From Verrucomicrobiota bacterium (GTDB lineage: Bacteria > Verrucomicrobiota > Verrucomicrobiia > Opitutales > Opitutaceae): a stretch of DNA of 34,269 nucleotides. Of the stretch, positions 16,830 to 25,027 are shown piece by piece. The notes beneath the pieces are model-generated. The model saw only the letters and a program-made list of their open reading frames with translations, made no database searches and was not told where the DNA came from. Location of the stretch: positions 1 through 34,269 of the forward strand of contig JANXRL010000153.1 of assembly GCA_025352985.1 (NCBI GenBank), in the 5' to 3' direction. The translations under genes were made by a program, and so were the position numbers. Position 1 is the first letter of the stretch, and every line of letters starts with the position of its first letter.

Positions 16830-17039
16830 ATGAGACGCGTCGAAGGCAACATGCTGATCCTCGGGAAGCCGCCGGAGGTTACTCCGTGGCAGGCGGCAGC
16901 GCGTAATCAACGTCGATCAGCGCTTTTCGCTCCCTCGGCTTCTATACGCCCGGGAGTTTACCTTTTTCGTAATCATGAAGACGCGGACGCATGGAAACTG
17001 GAGAAACAAATAGCCGCATCCCTGAAGAGGAAGACCTGA
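16830..17039 (+). CDS. small protein upstream of nucleotidyltransferase, possible antitoxin
   Basis: The 69-residue frame starts MRRVEGNMLILGKPPEV and has a middle segment PGVYLFRNHEDADAWKLEKQ. Short proteins with such a GVY-FR-EADAW segment are, as I recall, often found directly before nucleotidyltransferase genes, sometimes called antitoxin-like; this is memory, not a search. Its end overlaps the nucleotidyltransferase start by 49 bases in another frame. Codon use and the recognisable segment argue for a real gene, but it could also be chance reading. No ribosome-binding site is clear. It begins 43 bases after the guaB stop. Confidence 0.55.
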   Translation: MRRVEGNMLILGKPPEVTPWQAAARNQRRSALFAPSASIRPGVYLFRNHEDADAWKLEKQIAASLKRKT

Positions 17040-17491
17040 TCGCCATTGCAACCGCGCTCAACGCCCAAGGCGTGCGCTATGTTGTGGTCGGCGGCTGGGC
17101 CATGAATTTTCATGGCTGCACACGAGGCACCAATGATGTCGATTTACTAATCGCCAAAGACCTCCCCAATCAGGCGTGCATCAAAAAAGCCCTCGAATTC
17201 CTGCCCAACAAAGCGATCAGGGAACTTGGCGACGAGGATATCGCACAATGGGTCGTCGTCCGCGTATTTGACGACATCACCATCGACATCATGACCGAGG
17301 CGTGCGGCCTGAACTTCGATGACGTTTCCCGTGATCTTGTCTGGCACGAAGTGGACCGCATACGCATTCCGTTTGCGAGTCCTCAAGCCATGCTCCGCAT
17401 GAAGCAGACTTACCGGGACAAGGACACCCAAGACCGCGCCTTCTTGGATCGCCTGCTGGCATCCCTTCGGAAAACACCGCCCTCCACCTAA
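16991..17491 (+). CDS. nucleotidyltransferase superfamily protein (possible toxin)
   Basis: The 166-residue protein has the Pol-beta-type nucleotidyltransferase core: VRYVVVGGWAMNFHG (GG at 34-35) and GTNDVDLLIA with the Asp pair (Asp49, Asp51). The third acid probably lies in ITIDIMTEACG. Small proteins of this kind, for example AbiEii- or MNT-like, are nucleotide-transferring toxins or tRNA-modifying enzymes in toxin-antitoxin pairs, while others act on small molecules. A small gene overlapping its start is the likely partner. It lies between two purine genes, guaB and purA, but has no obvious link with them. The role is an inference from the fold and pairing. Confidence 0.72.
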   Translation: METGETNSRIPEEEDLIAIATALNAQGVRYVVVGGWAMNFHGCTRGTNDVDLLIAKDLPNQACIKKALEFLPNKAIRELGDEDIAQWVVVRVFDDITIDIMTEACGLNFDDVSRDLVWHEVDRIRIPFASPQAMLRMKQTYRDKDTQDRAFLDRLLASLRKTPPST

Positions 17492-17566
17492 ACCACCCGC
17501 AAACCTCGGCGTTAAAAGTTGGGCGTTGAACCTGACCGCCAAAGGCTTTTCATTTAGCGGTTCGCC

Positions 17567-19111
17567 ATGTCCCTCCTCCCCTTTTCCAGCCAGCTCATCG
17601 CCGATGTCGGCATCTCCCTCGGTGATGAAGGCAAAGGCCGCCTGATCCCCGAAGTCGTTCACGAGCTGCGCGGCACCGCCTCCCCCGTCACGACCGTTCT
17701 CAAGGTCAACGGCGGCGCCAACTCCGGCCACACCGCCGCCGGCATCAAACTCAACCTCCTCCCCTCCGGCGTGGTAGAAAAGGAACTCGCCCACCTCGCC
17801 ATCGGCGCCGGTGTCGTCGCCGACCCGCGCAAGGTCTGGTGGGAAGCCCAGCCCCTGGAGAAAAAAGGCTACAACGTCCTCGCACGCCTCCTCATCGACG
17901 AGCGCACGATGGTCTCCGATTTCACCCACCGCCTGCTCGACCTCGCCTGGGAAGACTACCGCGAAAAAGTCCTCGCCGAGGAGCCCCGCGGCTCCACCGG
18001 CCGCGGCATCACCCCCGCCTACGCCGACGAGGTTGGCCAGTGGCAGATCACCTACGCCGACTTCCTCGGCGGCCCGAATTTCTTCGCGCGCAAACTCGCC
18101 CAGCGCGCCGACCGCGCCCTCCGCACCATCCAGCACGTCTGCCGTGTTTCCCCTGAAACGTTTTCCGGCTTCTTCGACAAACTCTCCGCCGCCGAACTCC
18201 GCGCCAACACCGAAGCCATCGAACTCGGCGTGTTCACCAAGGACGAATTCGATTTCACTCCCTTCCGCGGCACCGAGCCCTTCGCGCTCAACCTCGAAAA
18301 ACTCACCGCGACCTACTGGCAGGCCGGCCAGCGCCTCGCCAAAAACATCGGCGAAGTCCGCGAACTCATCCTCCGCGAAGTCCTCGCCGGCCACACCATC
18401 ATCGGTGAATTCGGCCAGGCCTACTGGCTCGACAAACGCCACGGCTACTCGCCCAACGTCACCGCCTCGCACACCTTCACGCCCGAGTTCTTCGAGAGCG
18501 CCGGCATCCCCGTGCAGGCCATCCACACCTTCGGCGTCGCCAAAGCCTACGACACCAAGGTCGGCACCCACGTCTTCCTCACGCAGATGGACGACTCCCA
18601 CCCGCTCTCCGTGCTCCTCAAGCGCCTCGAATTCGGCACCAGCACCGGCCGCCAGCGCATGGTCGGCTGGTATGACGCCGTGGAAAAAGGCGACGCCCTC
18701 CGCTACGGCGGCTTCCAAGACGTGATGATCAACAAGCTCGACGCCCTCACCCACCGCGGCGAGTGGAACTCCGACCTCCTCATCGCCACCGCCTACGAAG
18801 ACGCCTCAGGCAAACGCTACCACCACGTCCCCCGCAACGACGCCATCCGCAAACAGCTTCGCCCCGTTTACACGAAGCACCCCGGCTGGACCGAGGACGT
18901 TTCGCAAGTGCGCACCTTCGACGCTCTCCCAAAGAATGCCCAACGCTACGTCGCCGCGATGGTGAAATCCCTCCTCGACGTCGCCTACCACGGCGAGCCA
19001 TTGCCAGTCCCCGAAAAGCTCCCCAACCTCCGCTACCTCGGAGTCGGCCCCGACCCATCCCAGATCATCAAAGACGTCCCCGCGACATCCGACCTGATCA
19101 AGCTGGTCTGA
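17567..19111 (+). CDS. purA: divergent adenylosuccinate synthetase
   Basis: PurA joins IMP and aspartate with GTP to give adenylosuccinate. The 514-residue product keeps the GTP loop as GDEGKGRL (catalytic Asp20), the His loop as GGANSGHT (His55), [16 protein letters not shown], the [10 protein letters not shown] strand, and [15 protein letters not shown] near the base-binding site. It is some 80 residues longer than the typical 430 and lacks the usual GTYPFVTSS and GPFPTE segments, which read [10 protein letters not shown] and GTHVFLTQ. The catalytic Asp is present, unlike the diaminopurine enzyme PurZ, so the normal reaction is expected. Neighbouring guaB is also divergent. A weak alternative is a paralogue with another substrate. 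Confidence 0.83.
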   Translation: MSLLPFSSQLIADVGISLGDEGKGRLIPEVVHELRGTASPVTTVLKVNGGANSGHTAAGIKLNLLPSGVVEKELAHLAIGAGVVADPRKVWWEAQPLEKKGYNVLARLLIDERTMVSDFTHRLLDLAWEDYREKVLAEEPRGSTGRGITPAYADEVGQWQITYADFLGGPNFFARKLAQRADRALRTIQHVCRVSPETFSGFFDKLSAAELRANTEAIELGVFTKDEFDFTPFRGTEPFALNLEKLTATYWQAGQRLAKNIGEVRELILREVLAGHTIIGEFGQAYWLDKRHGYSPNVTASHTFTPEFFESAGIPVQAIHTFGVAKAYDTKVGTHVFLTQMDDSHPLSVLLKRLEFGTSTGRQRMVGWYDAVEKGDALRYGGFQDVMINKLDALTHRGEWNSDLLIATAYEDASGKRYHHVPRNDAIRKQLRPVYTKHPGWTEDVSQVRTFDALPKNAQRYVAAMVKSLLDVAYHGEPLPVPEKLPNLRYLGVGPDPSQIIKDVPATSDLIKLV

Positions 19112-19200
19112 GGTTTAATCTGGAAAGCGGGAACGATCTCCGGGTGCGGAGTTTCGGGGAATACCGATTCCTGATTTCCAGCTTTCCAGATTAAAAACCT
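19111..19200. terminator. hairpin between convergent purA and folC
   Basis: Arms at 19115-19128 (TTAATCTGGAAAGC) and 19181-19194 pair perfectly over 14 bases, with AGGT/ACCT extending the stem after a 2-base slip. The long loop also carries ATTCCTGATTTCC. It sits between convergent genes and may end both messages. The same AATCTGGAAAG and TTCCTGATTTCC elements recur at 22979-23050, so it is also a member of a repeat family. Confidence 0.6.
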
Positions 19201-19202
19201 GA

Positions 19203-20495
19203 TCAGAAATCCTGTAACCGGCTCTCGATCGCTCCTCGGCCCGGCTCGATCCGCGCCATCACCTCGCCCAGCAGATAGATCGAACCGGTGATTACCACCG
19301 TGTCCGCCGCTCCGCCCACCGCGCAGGTCTGCGCATCGGGAAACACCTCTGCCACAGTCGCGCGTTTCACCACGCCGCCGAAACTAGGTGGCACCAACGC
19401 CTCCAACTCCTCAAACGACGACGCCCGTGACTGCTGCGGCATCACGAGATGAATTTCCGACGCATATCGGCTGATCGTCTCCAACAACGGCCTGGCCCGC
19501 GCCGCGCCCAGCACGCCCGTCACGACGACCGGCTTGCGCCCCGTCTCCGCCACCAGCGCCCGCAACTGCTGCGCCAGCACGCCCGCACCCTCGGGATTGT
19601 GCGACGCATCCAGAATAAGCGCACGCCCCCCAATCATCGTCCGCTGCCAGCGACCCGGCCAGCGCGCCGCGTGCAACCCGCGCGCCACAACCTCAGGCGT
19701 CAGTTTCCACCTCTCGCCCATGCAACGCGCCACCAGCACCGCCGTCGCCGCATTCCAGCGTTGATAATCCCCCTCGAACGCCGTCGTCGGATACCCCGCC
19801 AACTCTTCGCCAAAAATCTCGCGCACCGAATGCACCGCCGCCCCGCGCTCCGCCGCCACCCGCCGTATGACCGCCTCGGCCCCGGCCGGCACGCGCCCCA
19901 TCACCACCGGCCGTCCGTCCTTGAGGATGCCCGCCTTCTCCGCCGCGATCTCCGCGATCGTGTTGCCCAGCATCTCGCAATGATCGAGTCCGATGGACGT
20001 GATCACTGCGACCTCCGGCATGACGACATTTGTCGCGTCGAGCCGCCCTCCCAACCCCGTTTCGATGAACGCGATGTCACAGCCTTTCCTCGCAAACTGC
20101 AAAAACGCCATCGCCGTCATAAACTCAAAAAAACTCGGGTGATCATCCGCGCAGCCAAGCCCGATTTTCTCCGCCTCCGGCCCGAGTTCCTTCGTATAGG
20201 CGACGATCTCCGCCTCCGTTAAAATCTCCCGCCCCACCTGCACGCGCTCGCCCAGTTTCACGAGATGCGGTGAAGTGTAGAGACCCGTGCGCCACCCCGC
20301 CGCCGAAAAAATCGCCTCCAACATCGCTGCGACGGACCCCTTGCCATTGGTCCCCGCGAGATGGATCACAGGCAATGCCCGCTCCGGATGCCCCAGCGCC
20401 GCGACCAGCAGCCGCATCCGATCAATGCCAAACTTCACCCCCTTCGCCTTCAGCGAAAAGAGAGTCTCCTGAGTCGTGGCGTAGTCGGAAGGCAT
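19203..20495 (-). CDS. folC: dihydrofolate/folylpolyglutamate synthase
   Basis: FolC adds glutamate to dihydropteroate and folates. The 430-residue Mur-ligase-type protein starts MPSDYATTQETLFSLK, has the ATP loop LAGTNGKGSVAAMLEAIF, YTSPHLVKLGERVQVG, the ETGLGGRLDATNVV segment, DHCEMLGNTIAEIAAEKAGI and ILDASHNPEGAGVL with the family His. All family marks and normal length are present. It is read in the same direction as accD upstream, separated by a REP-like inverted pair. In many bacteria folC follows accD, and this order holds here. It converges on purA. Confidence 0.95.
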   Translation of the reverse strand: MPSDYATTQETLFSLKAKGVKFGIDRMRLLVAALGHPERALPVIHLAGTNGKGSVAAMLEAIFSAAGWRTGLYTSPHLVKLGERVQVGREILTEAEIVAYTKELGPEAEKIGLGCADDHPSFFEFMTAMAFLQFARKGCDIAFIETGLGGRLDATNVVMPEVAVITSIGLDHCEMLGNTIAEIAAEKAGILKDGRPVVMGRVPAGAEAVIRRVAAERGAAVHSVREIFGEELAGYPTTAFEGDYQRWNAATAVLVARCMGERWKLTPEVVARGLHAARWPGRWQRTMIGGRALILDASHNPEGAGVLAQQLRALVAETGRKPVVVTGVLGAARARPLLETISRYASEIHLVMPQQSRASSFEELEALVPPSFGGVVKRATVAEVFPDAQTCAVGGAADTVVITGSIYLLGEVMARIEPGRGAIESRLQDF

Positions 20496-20505
20496 TGGAT
20501 CGGAA

Positions 20506-20530
20506 TGTAGGAGCCCGTTTACGGGCGATG
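20506..20530 (+). repeat. REP-like repeat, copy 1
   Basis: The 25-base unit begins TGTAGGAGCC, folds around CCCGTTTACGGG and ends GGGCGATG. It forms an inverted pair with the unit at 20569-20593 (23 of 25 identical), the arrangement of BIME-type elements. It lies 10 bases before the folC start codon. Confidence 0.85.
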
Positions 20531-20568
20531 AACGGCGTAAGACAACTTCAGGGAATTCGATTATCCAA

Positions 20569-20593
20569 CATCGCCCATAAATGGGCTCCTACA
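20569..20593 (-). repeat. REP-like repeat, copy 2 (inverted)
   Basis: On the minus strand this reads TGTAGGAGCC, stem CCCATTTATGGG, then GGGCGATG. Compared with copy 1 the stem has changed a G-C pair to A-T on both sides, a compensatory change that shows the hairpin is what is kept. It lies 12 bases after the accD stop. Confidence 0.85.
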
Positions 20594-20605
20594 AAACGTT
20601 TACCC

Positions 20606-21469
20606 TCACTTCTTCACCGCGGGCAGTTTCTTGACGTGCAGCGCGAGCAGGATGTCGCGCAGGCGATCACGCAACTCCAAGCGGCCCACGATCTGGTCGA
20701 TCAACCCGTGCGCCTGCAAAAACTCCGCCGTTTGAAACCCCGGGGGCAGCGTCTGCTTCACCGTGTCCTTGATGACGCGCGCCCCGGCAAAACCGATCAG
20801 CGCGCCCGGCTCGGCGATGTTGATGTCGCCCAGCACCGCAAAGCTGGCCGTGACGCCGCCCATAGTCGGATGGGTTAGTATGGATATGTAAGGCAATTTC
20901 GCTTCCGCCAGCCGCCCCAGTGCGGCGCTGGTCTTGGCCATCTGCATGAGCGAGAAAATGCCTTCCTGCATCCGCGCCCCGCCTGAAGCGCTGAAAATGA
21001 GACAGGGAATCTTCTTCTTAAGTGCGATTTCGATGGCTCGGGTGATCTTCTCGCCCGCCGCGGAACCCATCGCACCACCGCAAAAGCGGAAATCCATCAC
21101 CGCCACCGAAACCTCGATGCCGTGGATGTCGCCGGTGCCGCACACGACGGCCTCGTTGAGACCGCTTTCCTTTTCATATTTTTTGATGCGGTCGGGATAC
21201 TTCTGCGAATCAACGAACTTCAGTGGATCGGCCGAGCGGATCGTGCCATCGAGTTCCTTGAACGTGTCTTCGTCGAACAGCGCAGCGATACGTTGACGGG
21301 CACCGATCGGGAAATGATAGCCGGATTTTGGAACAACCATCTGGTTGTCCTCCAACTCTTTGTTGAAGACTATCTCCCCTGAGAGGGGGCACTTGGTCCA
21401 CATCCCCTTGGGGATATCCTTCTTTTTGACTACGACCGTGGAATACTTCGGTTTGCTAAAAATCGACAT
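20606..21469 (-). CDS. accD: acetyl-CoA carboxylase carboxyltransferase subunit beta, zinc-ribbon cysteines lost
   Basis: AccD with AccA transfers carboxyl from biotin to acetyl-CoA for fatty acid synthesis. The crotonase-type core is clear: [62 protein letters not shown] and [11 protein letters not shown]. The N-terminal zinc ribbon normally has two CxxC pairs; here they read CPLS (Cys27, Ser30) and VPKS (Val46, Ser49), leaving one cysteine of four. The surrounding sequence (MWTKC.. [14 protein letters not shown]) is otherwise conserved, so this is substitution and not truncation. The protein is 287 residues, normal length. No accA is in the window. Confidence 0.94.
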   Translation of the reverse strand: MSIFSKPKYSTVVVKKKDIPKGMWTKCPLSGEIVFNKELEDNQMVVPKSGYHFPIGARQRIAALFDEDTFKELDGTIRSADPLKFVDSQKYPDRIKKYEKESGLNEAVVCGTGDIHGIEVSVAVMDFRFCGGAMGSAAGEKITRAIEIALKKKIPCLIFSASGGARMQEGIFSLMQMAKTSAALGRLAEAKLPYISILTHPTMGGVTASFAVLGDINIAEPGALIGFAGARVIKDTVKQTLPPGFQTAEFLQAHGLIDQIVGRLELRDRLRDILLALHVKKLPAVKK

Positions 21470-21478
21470 GACTGGGGG

Positions 21479-22213
21479 TTATCCGTGACCAAACGTGACG
21501 ACTCGCACGTTCAAAGCCCCCGCACGGCGGAAGACGCCTGCGCAGGAATTGAGAGTGGAGCCAGTGGTGAAAACGTCATCGATAAGGATGTAAGGTAAGG
21601 TTGGAGTTAAGGTCGTCCCCGAACGGAGTGCAAAGGCATTTTTAAGGTTCTCCCGACGCGCGCGACGGTCAAACGCCGTCTGCGAGGGCGTGTCTATCAC
21701 TCTCCTCAACAACGACTCGACGCGCGTGTCTCCACCGGCCGCGCGGGCGAAAGCTTCGGCCAGCAGCGCCGTCTGGTTGTAGCCGCGTTCGCGTTCCTTG
21801 CGCGGATGCAGCGGCACCGGAACGATGATCGCGTCGCGCACAAATCCCACGATATGCGGCGACGCGCGCACGATGGCCTCGATGTCGGCCAGCACGTGCA
21901 ACCCATGATGGTATTTCAGCTCATGGATGAGCGCACGCGCGGCTCCCTTGAACAGCGTCGCCGTCCGACCTTCCGCGTAGTCCGGGCGCATCCCGTCGCA
22001 ATGCGGGCACAGCCGCTCGCCCTCGACCTCGCCAAAAAACGGACTCCCGCAGGTCGTGCAGTTGGGCGGCTCGACCCGGTGGATCATCGCTTCGCAACGC
22101 ACGCACACATGATGCAATGCCCCGCCCTCCACCACCTCTCCGCACTGCACGCACACCGGAGGGAAAACCACGTCGGCCAGACCCTTCGCGAGCTGACGTA
22201 GCGAGTGGTTCAT
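21479..22213 (-). CDS. comF: ComF-family phosphoribosyltransferase-like protein
   Basis: ComF proteins are linked with DNA uptake in naturally competent bacteria, where the partner is usually ComFA or a DNA helicase, but many non-competent genomes have them too. The 244-residue protein has three cysteine pairs for zinc in the N-terminal part (CVQCGE, CVRCEA, CTTCGS and CPHCDG), ALIHELKYHHG, PVPLHPRKERERGYNQ and the PRPP loop ILIDDVFTTGSTLNSC. All are canonical. Its start abuts truA, sharing the single base at 22213, so it is in one transcription unit with truA. It ends just before accD. Confidence 0.92.
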   Translation of the reverse strand: MNHSLRQLAKGLADVVFPPVCVQCGEVVEGGALHHVCVRCEAMIHRVEPPNCTTCGSPFFGEVEGERLCPHCDGMRPDYAEGRTATLFKGAARALIHELKYHHGLHVLADIEAIVRASPHIVGFVRDAIIVPVPLHPRKERERGYNQTALLAEAFARAAGGDTRVESLLRRVIDTPSQTAFDRRARRENLKNAFALRSGTTLTPTLPYILIDDVFTTGSTLNSCAGVFRRAGALNVRVVTFGHG

Positions 22214-22971
22214 CAGTAGAAAACTTTCATCAAAAACAACCCTTGCGGCGGCGCTGTCACCACGCGGTGAGTGCGCGTCTTGGTTTCCAAGATGGTCGTC
22301 ATATCCTCGGGCTTCAGTCGCCCGAGCCCCACATCGACCAGCGCCCCCACCAGACTTCGCACCATTTTATAAAGAAAGCCGTCACCCTCCGCAACAATGC
22401 GCAGATGATGGCCGCGCACGTTAACGCTGAGCTCACGAAGCGTGCGGATCGTGTCCTCTTTCTCCACGCTGCCTGCGGCGCTGTAGGCGCGAAAATCGTT
22501 TTTCCCGACGAGCCGTGCCGCCGCCGCACGCATCGCCGCGACGTCCAGCGTCTGCGGCAGCGACCAGCGATAAGGCTGGTCGAACGGATCAGCATACCCG
22601 CGGTCATGGATGTGGTAGTGGTAGATTTTCCCCTTGGCAGAGAACCTCGCGTGAAACGTCTTCGGCACCCGCCGCGCCGACTGCACCTGGATCGTCGGCG
22701 GCAGCCCGATGCGCAGCGCGGCCAGTAGCTTCGCCGAATCGTGAGGCCAGTGGGCGTCGAAATGGAACACCTGCCCGCGCGCATGAACGCCCGAGTCGGT
22801 GCGGCCACTGCCTTGGATATTGATCGCACCCTTGAAGATTTCCGCCAGACGCCGCTCCAGAAAGTCCTGCACCGCGTTATTATCAGGCTGCGACTGCCAC
22901 CCGGAAAACTGCGTCCCGTCATAGGCGACGACGCATTTCCAACGCTGGATTTTTGAATCGGAATTTATCAC
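22213..22971 (-). CDS. truA: tRNA pseudouridine synthase A
   Basis: TruA makes pseudouridine at positions 38-40 in the anticodon stem-loop of tRNAs. The 252-residue protein has VAYDGTQFSGWQSQP, the catalytic GRTDSGVHARGQVFHF (Asp in RTD), YHYHIHDR, NDFRAYSAAG, VRGHHLRIVAEGDGFLYKMVR and VGLGRLKPEDM, all canonical. The start MINSDSKIQRWK was used; a tighter start is not available. The gene shares one base with comF. A hairpin with perfect 16-base arms lies in the spacer before it. Confidence 0.96.
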   Translation of the reverse strand: MINSDSKIQRWKCVVAYDGTQFSGWQSQPDNNAVQDFLERRLAEIFKGAINIQGSGRTDSGVHARGQVFHFDAHWPHDSAKLLAALRIGLPPTIQVQSARRVPKTFHARFSAKGKIYHYHIHDRGYADPFDQPYRWSLPQTLDVAAMRAAAARLVGKNDFRAYSAAGSVEKEDTIRTLRELSVNVRGHHLRIVAEGDGFLYKMVRSLVGALVDVGLGRLKPEDMTTILETKTRTHRVVTAPPQGLFLMKVFY

Positions 22972-22990
22972 GGAATAAATCTGGAAAGTA

Positions 22991-23050
22991 GGAAATCAGG
23001 AACGGACCCTAAAACAACCTTAGTCATGCCCGAATCCGTTCCTGATTTCC
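22991..23050. repeat. long inverted repeat between ruvX and truA
   Basis: GGAAATCAGGAACGGA at 22991-23006 pairs exactly with TCCGTTCCTGATTTCC at 23035-23050, a 16-base perfect stem with a 28-base loop. AATCTGGAAAG (22979-22989) just outside it and TTCCTGATTTCC inside match the hairpin at 19111-19200. On the minus strand no T-run follows it, so it does not look like a simple terminator. Confidence 0.75.
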
Positions 23051-23075
23051 TGATTTCCATATAAAAAATGCCTTT

Positions 23076-23522
23076 TCAGGATTCCGGCAATGGCGGCGGG
23101 AAACGTTGATCCAAATAATCCTGCAAAACGATCGCCGCCGCCCGTGAATCGATGATGCCCTGCGCGCGGATTTCCCGCAGCTCCATCTGCGTCATCCCCG
23201 CCTCGGCCATGTGGGATGTGAGCCGCTCGTCAACCAGATGCACCGGCAGACCGAATTCCGTGCGCAGACTTTCCGCAAACGCATCAACCTCCTTCGCCTT
23301 AAAGCCCGCGCTGCCGTCCATGTTATACGGATACCCAAGCACGATTTCGTCTATGCGCCGCTGCTTCACGACGGCGGCCAGTCCCTCGCGGCGCTTCTTC
23401 GTGTCCGCATCGGTAAGCGCCGGAAGCGGTGTGGCCAGGCCAAGCTCATCGCCATGGGCAAGGCCGATGCGCCGCGTGCCGTAGTCTATGCCGAGAAAAC
23501 GCATGCGTTCACTCAGAGCCAC
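23076..23522 (-). CDS. ruvX: putative pre-16S rRNA nuclease / Holliday junction resolvase-like (YqgF)
   Basis: YqgF proteins have an RNase H-like fold and mature the 5' end of 16S rRNA in E. coli. The frame has RFLGIDYGTRRIGLAHGD, EIVLGYPYNMDGSAG, HLVDERLTSHMAEA and IDSRAAAIVLQDYL, with the acidic positions in place. The 148-residue frame starts MALSERMRFLGID. The second Met, six codons later, gives a length close to 142 and may be the real start, since the first lies inside the end of manC. The order manC-ruvX on the minus strand suggests a shared message with overlap. Confidence 0.92.
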   Translation of the reverse strand: MALSERMRFLGIDYGTRRIGLAHGDELGLATPLPALTDADTKKRREGLAAVVKQRRIDEIVLGYPYNMDGSAGFKAKEVDAFAESLRTEFGLPVHLVDERLTSHMAEAGMTQMELREIRAQGIIDSRAAAIVLQDYLDQRFPPPLPES

Positions 23523-24601
23523 TTCGCACCGCGCGGGAGCGCCTCGACGCGTTTGATGAGCGCTTTGATGTCCTGCGCTCTGGACTTCGGGCAGATCAGA
23601 GTCGCGTCGGCCGTGTGCACCACGATGAGATCGTCAAGCCCCAGCACCGTCACCAGATGGCCACCCTCGGAAAACACCAAGTTGCCGCCGCCCTGCTCGA
23701 TGATCGCGAGTCCACGCGCCACGTTGCCTGTCGCATCAGGCGTGAAGTGCTTGCAGACAGCCGGCCACGCACCGACATCGTCCCAGTCGAAGGAGGCCGG
23801 CAGCACCACGACATTGGTCGCTTTTTCCAGCAAGGCGTAGTCCACAGAAATTTTTTCAAGCTTGGGGTAGACCTTCTTCAACACTCCCGCGAGCAGACGC
23901 TTTTTTGCGAGTGCTGCACGGATCGTCTTCAGGCCGACATCGAGACCAGGCGCGTGTTGCGCGAGAGCCATCTCCACCACGGAAACGCTCCATACAAACA
24001 TGCCCGCGTTCCAAAGATAATCACCCGAGGCCAGATATCCCTTGGCGACCTCCAGCTTCGGTTTTTCGACGAACCGCTTCACGCGGGAAACCTGGCGACG
24101 GTTGAAGCTCTTCCATTTTTCTCCACGTTGAATGTAACCGAATCCCGTGGCCGCTTCGGTCGGTGGGATGCCGATGGTCACCATCACCGGCGCCGCTTCC
24201 GCCGCGGCAAACGCCGCCCCAAGATCACCTGCGTAGGCTTTGTTATCATGGATCACATGATCGGCTGGCAGCACGGCGAACACCCCCTGAGGATCGCGCG
24301 ACGACACCAGCGCAGCGGCCAGCCCCACGGCGGCCGCAGTGTCGCGTCCCATCGGCTCGGCGATGACATTGGCCGCCGGGATTCCCTTGCACACGGCACG
24401 CACCGCCTTCTCCTGAACCGAGCTGGTGATGACAAAGATGTTCTTCGCGGGCACCAGAGGCTTCACGCGCTCAATCGTCTGGGTGAGCAGCGGCTTCGAA
24501 CCGACAACTGGCAAAAGGTGCTTGGGCTTGGCGGCACGGCTCTGCGGCCAGAAACGCTCTCCTTTACCACCGGCGATGATGACGATAAAACGATGCGACA
24601 T
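23513..24601 (-). CDS. manC: mannose-1-phosphate guanylyltransferase
   Basis: ManC makes GDP-mannose from GTP and mannose 1-phosphate. The 362-residue protein has VIIAGGKGERFWPQSR, KPKHLLPVVGSKPLLTQT, VIAEPMGRDTAAAVGLA, FAVLPADHVI, ATGFGYIQRGEKW, RFVEKPKLE and LWNAGMFVW, then SVDYALLEKA, all typical of the nucleotidyltransferase domain. It lacks the C-terminal phosphomannose isomerase domain found in the long ManC type, which is normal for this short form. Its product would feed the Gmd enzymes encoded at 2172-4198, although the gene is far from them and in a housekeeping block. Confidence 0.94.
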   Translation of the reverse strand: MSHRFIVIIAGGKGERFWPQSRAAKPKHLLPVVGSKPLLTQTIERVKPLVPAKNIFVITSSVQEKAVRAVCKGIPAANVIAEPMGRDTAAAVGLAAALVSSRDPQGVFAVLPADHVIHDNKAYAGDLGAAFAAAEAAPVMVTIGIPPTEAATGFGYIQRGEKWKSFNRRQVSRVKRFVEKPKLEVAKGYLASGDYLWNAGMFVWSVSVVEMALAQHAPGLDVGLKTIRAALAKKRLLAGVLKKVYPKLEKISVDYALLEKATNVVVLPASFDWDDVGAWPAVCKHFTPDATGNVARGLAIIEQGGGNLVFSEGGHLVTVLGLDDLIVVHTADATLICPKSRAQDIKALIKRVEALPRGAKWL

Positions 24602-24687
24602 GCATCTGATTTGGGTCGGCCCGCGCGATCAGCGCAATTTCCATTTGCGGACGCGCGGCATCGGCGTCCTTTACATAAACACTCATC

Positions 24688-25023
24688 ATGGCCGAAAACT
24701 ACCCACTCGAGCTCTCCGTCGCGGAATCCAAACACCTCCTCGACACCGAGCCGGACCAGGTGCTGCTCGTCGACGTGCGCGAACCCGACGAGTTCGAAAT
24801 CTGCCGCATCCCCGGGGCCGAGCCCATTCCCATGCGCCAGATTCCCGGGCACATCAGCACCTTACCCAAGGATAAACACCTGCTCATCCACTGCCATCAC
24901 GGCAGTCGCAGCCTGCTCGTGACGCAGTATCTGCGCGCCAACGGTTTCACCGCCGTGACCAACGTTGCCGGCGGCATCGATGCCTGGGCGCTGGCCTTCG
25001 ATCCGGCCATGCGCCGGTATTAA
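24688..25023 (+). CDS. rhodanese-domain protein
   Basis: The 111-residue single rhodanese domain has LVDVREPDEFEICRIPGA, the active-site loop HCHHGSRSLL (Cys69) and TNVAGGIDAWA. Single-domain rhodaneses transfer sulfur from thiosulfate or carry persulfide to other proteins. The loop has the six residues expected of sulfur-type rhodaneses, not the seven of phosphatase-type. It is divergent from manC and converges on the aminotransferase gene, with 4 bases between the stops. The substrate protein is unknown. Confidence 0.92.
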   Translation: MAENYPLELSVAESKHLLDTEPDQVLLVDVREPDEFEICRIPGAEPIPMRQIPGHISTLPKDKHLLIHCHHGSRSLLVTQYLRANGFTAVTNVAGGIDAWALAFDPAMRRY

Positions 25024-25027
25024 ATAC

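Noticed and set aside
17147-18754. Open reading frame of 535 codons on the minus strand across the nucleotidyltransferase and purA genes
   Set aside because: The product is a Gly/Glu/Val/Asp-rich shadow without motifs. purA and the nucleotidyltransferase on the plus strand have clear active sites.
17567-19111. purA as a PurZ-like diaminopurine synthesis gene
   Set aside because: PurZ enzymes lack the catalytic Asp of PurA; here GDEGKGR keeps it, and no phage or diaminopurine genes are nearby.
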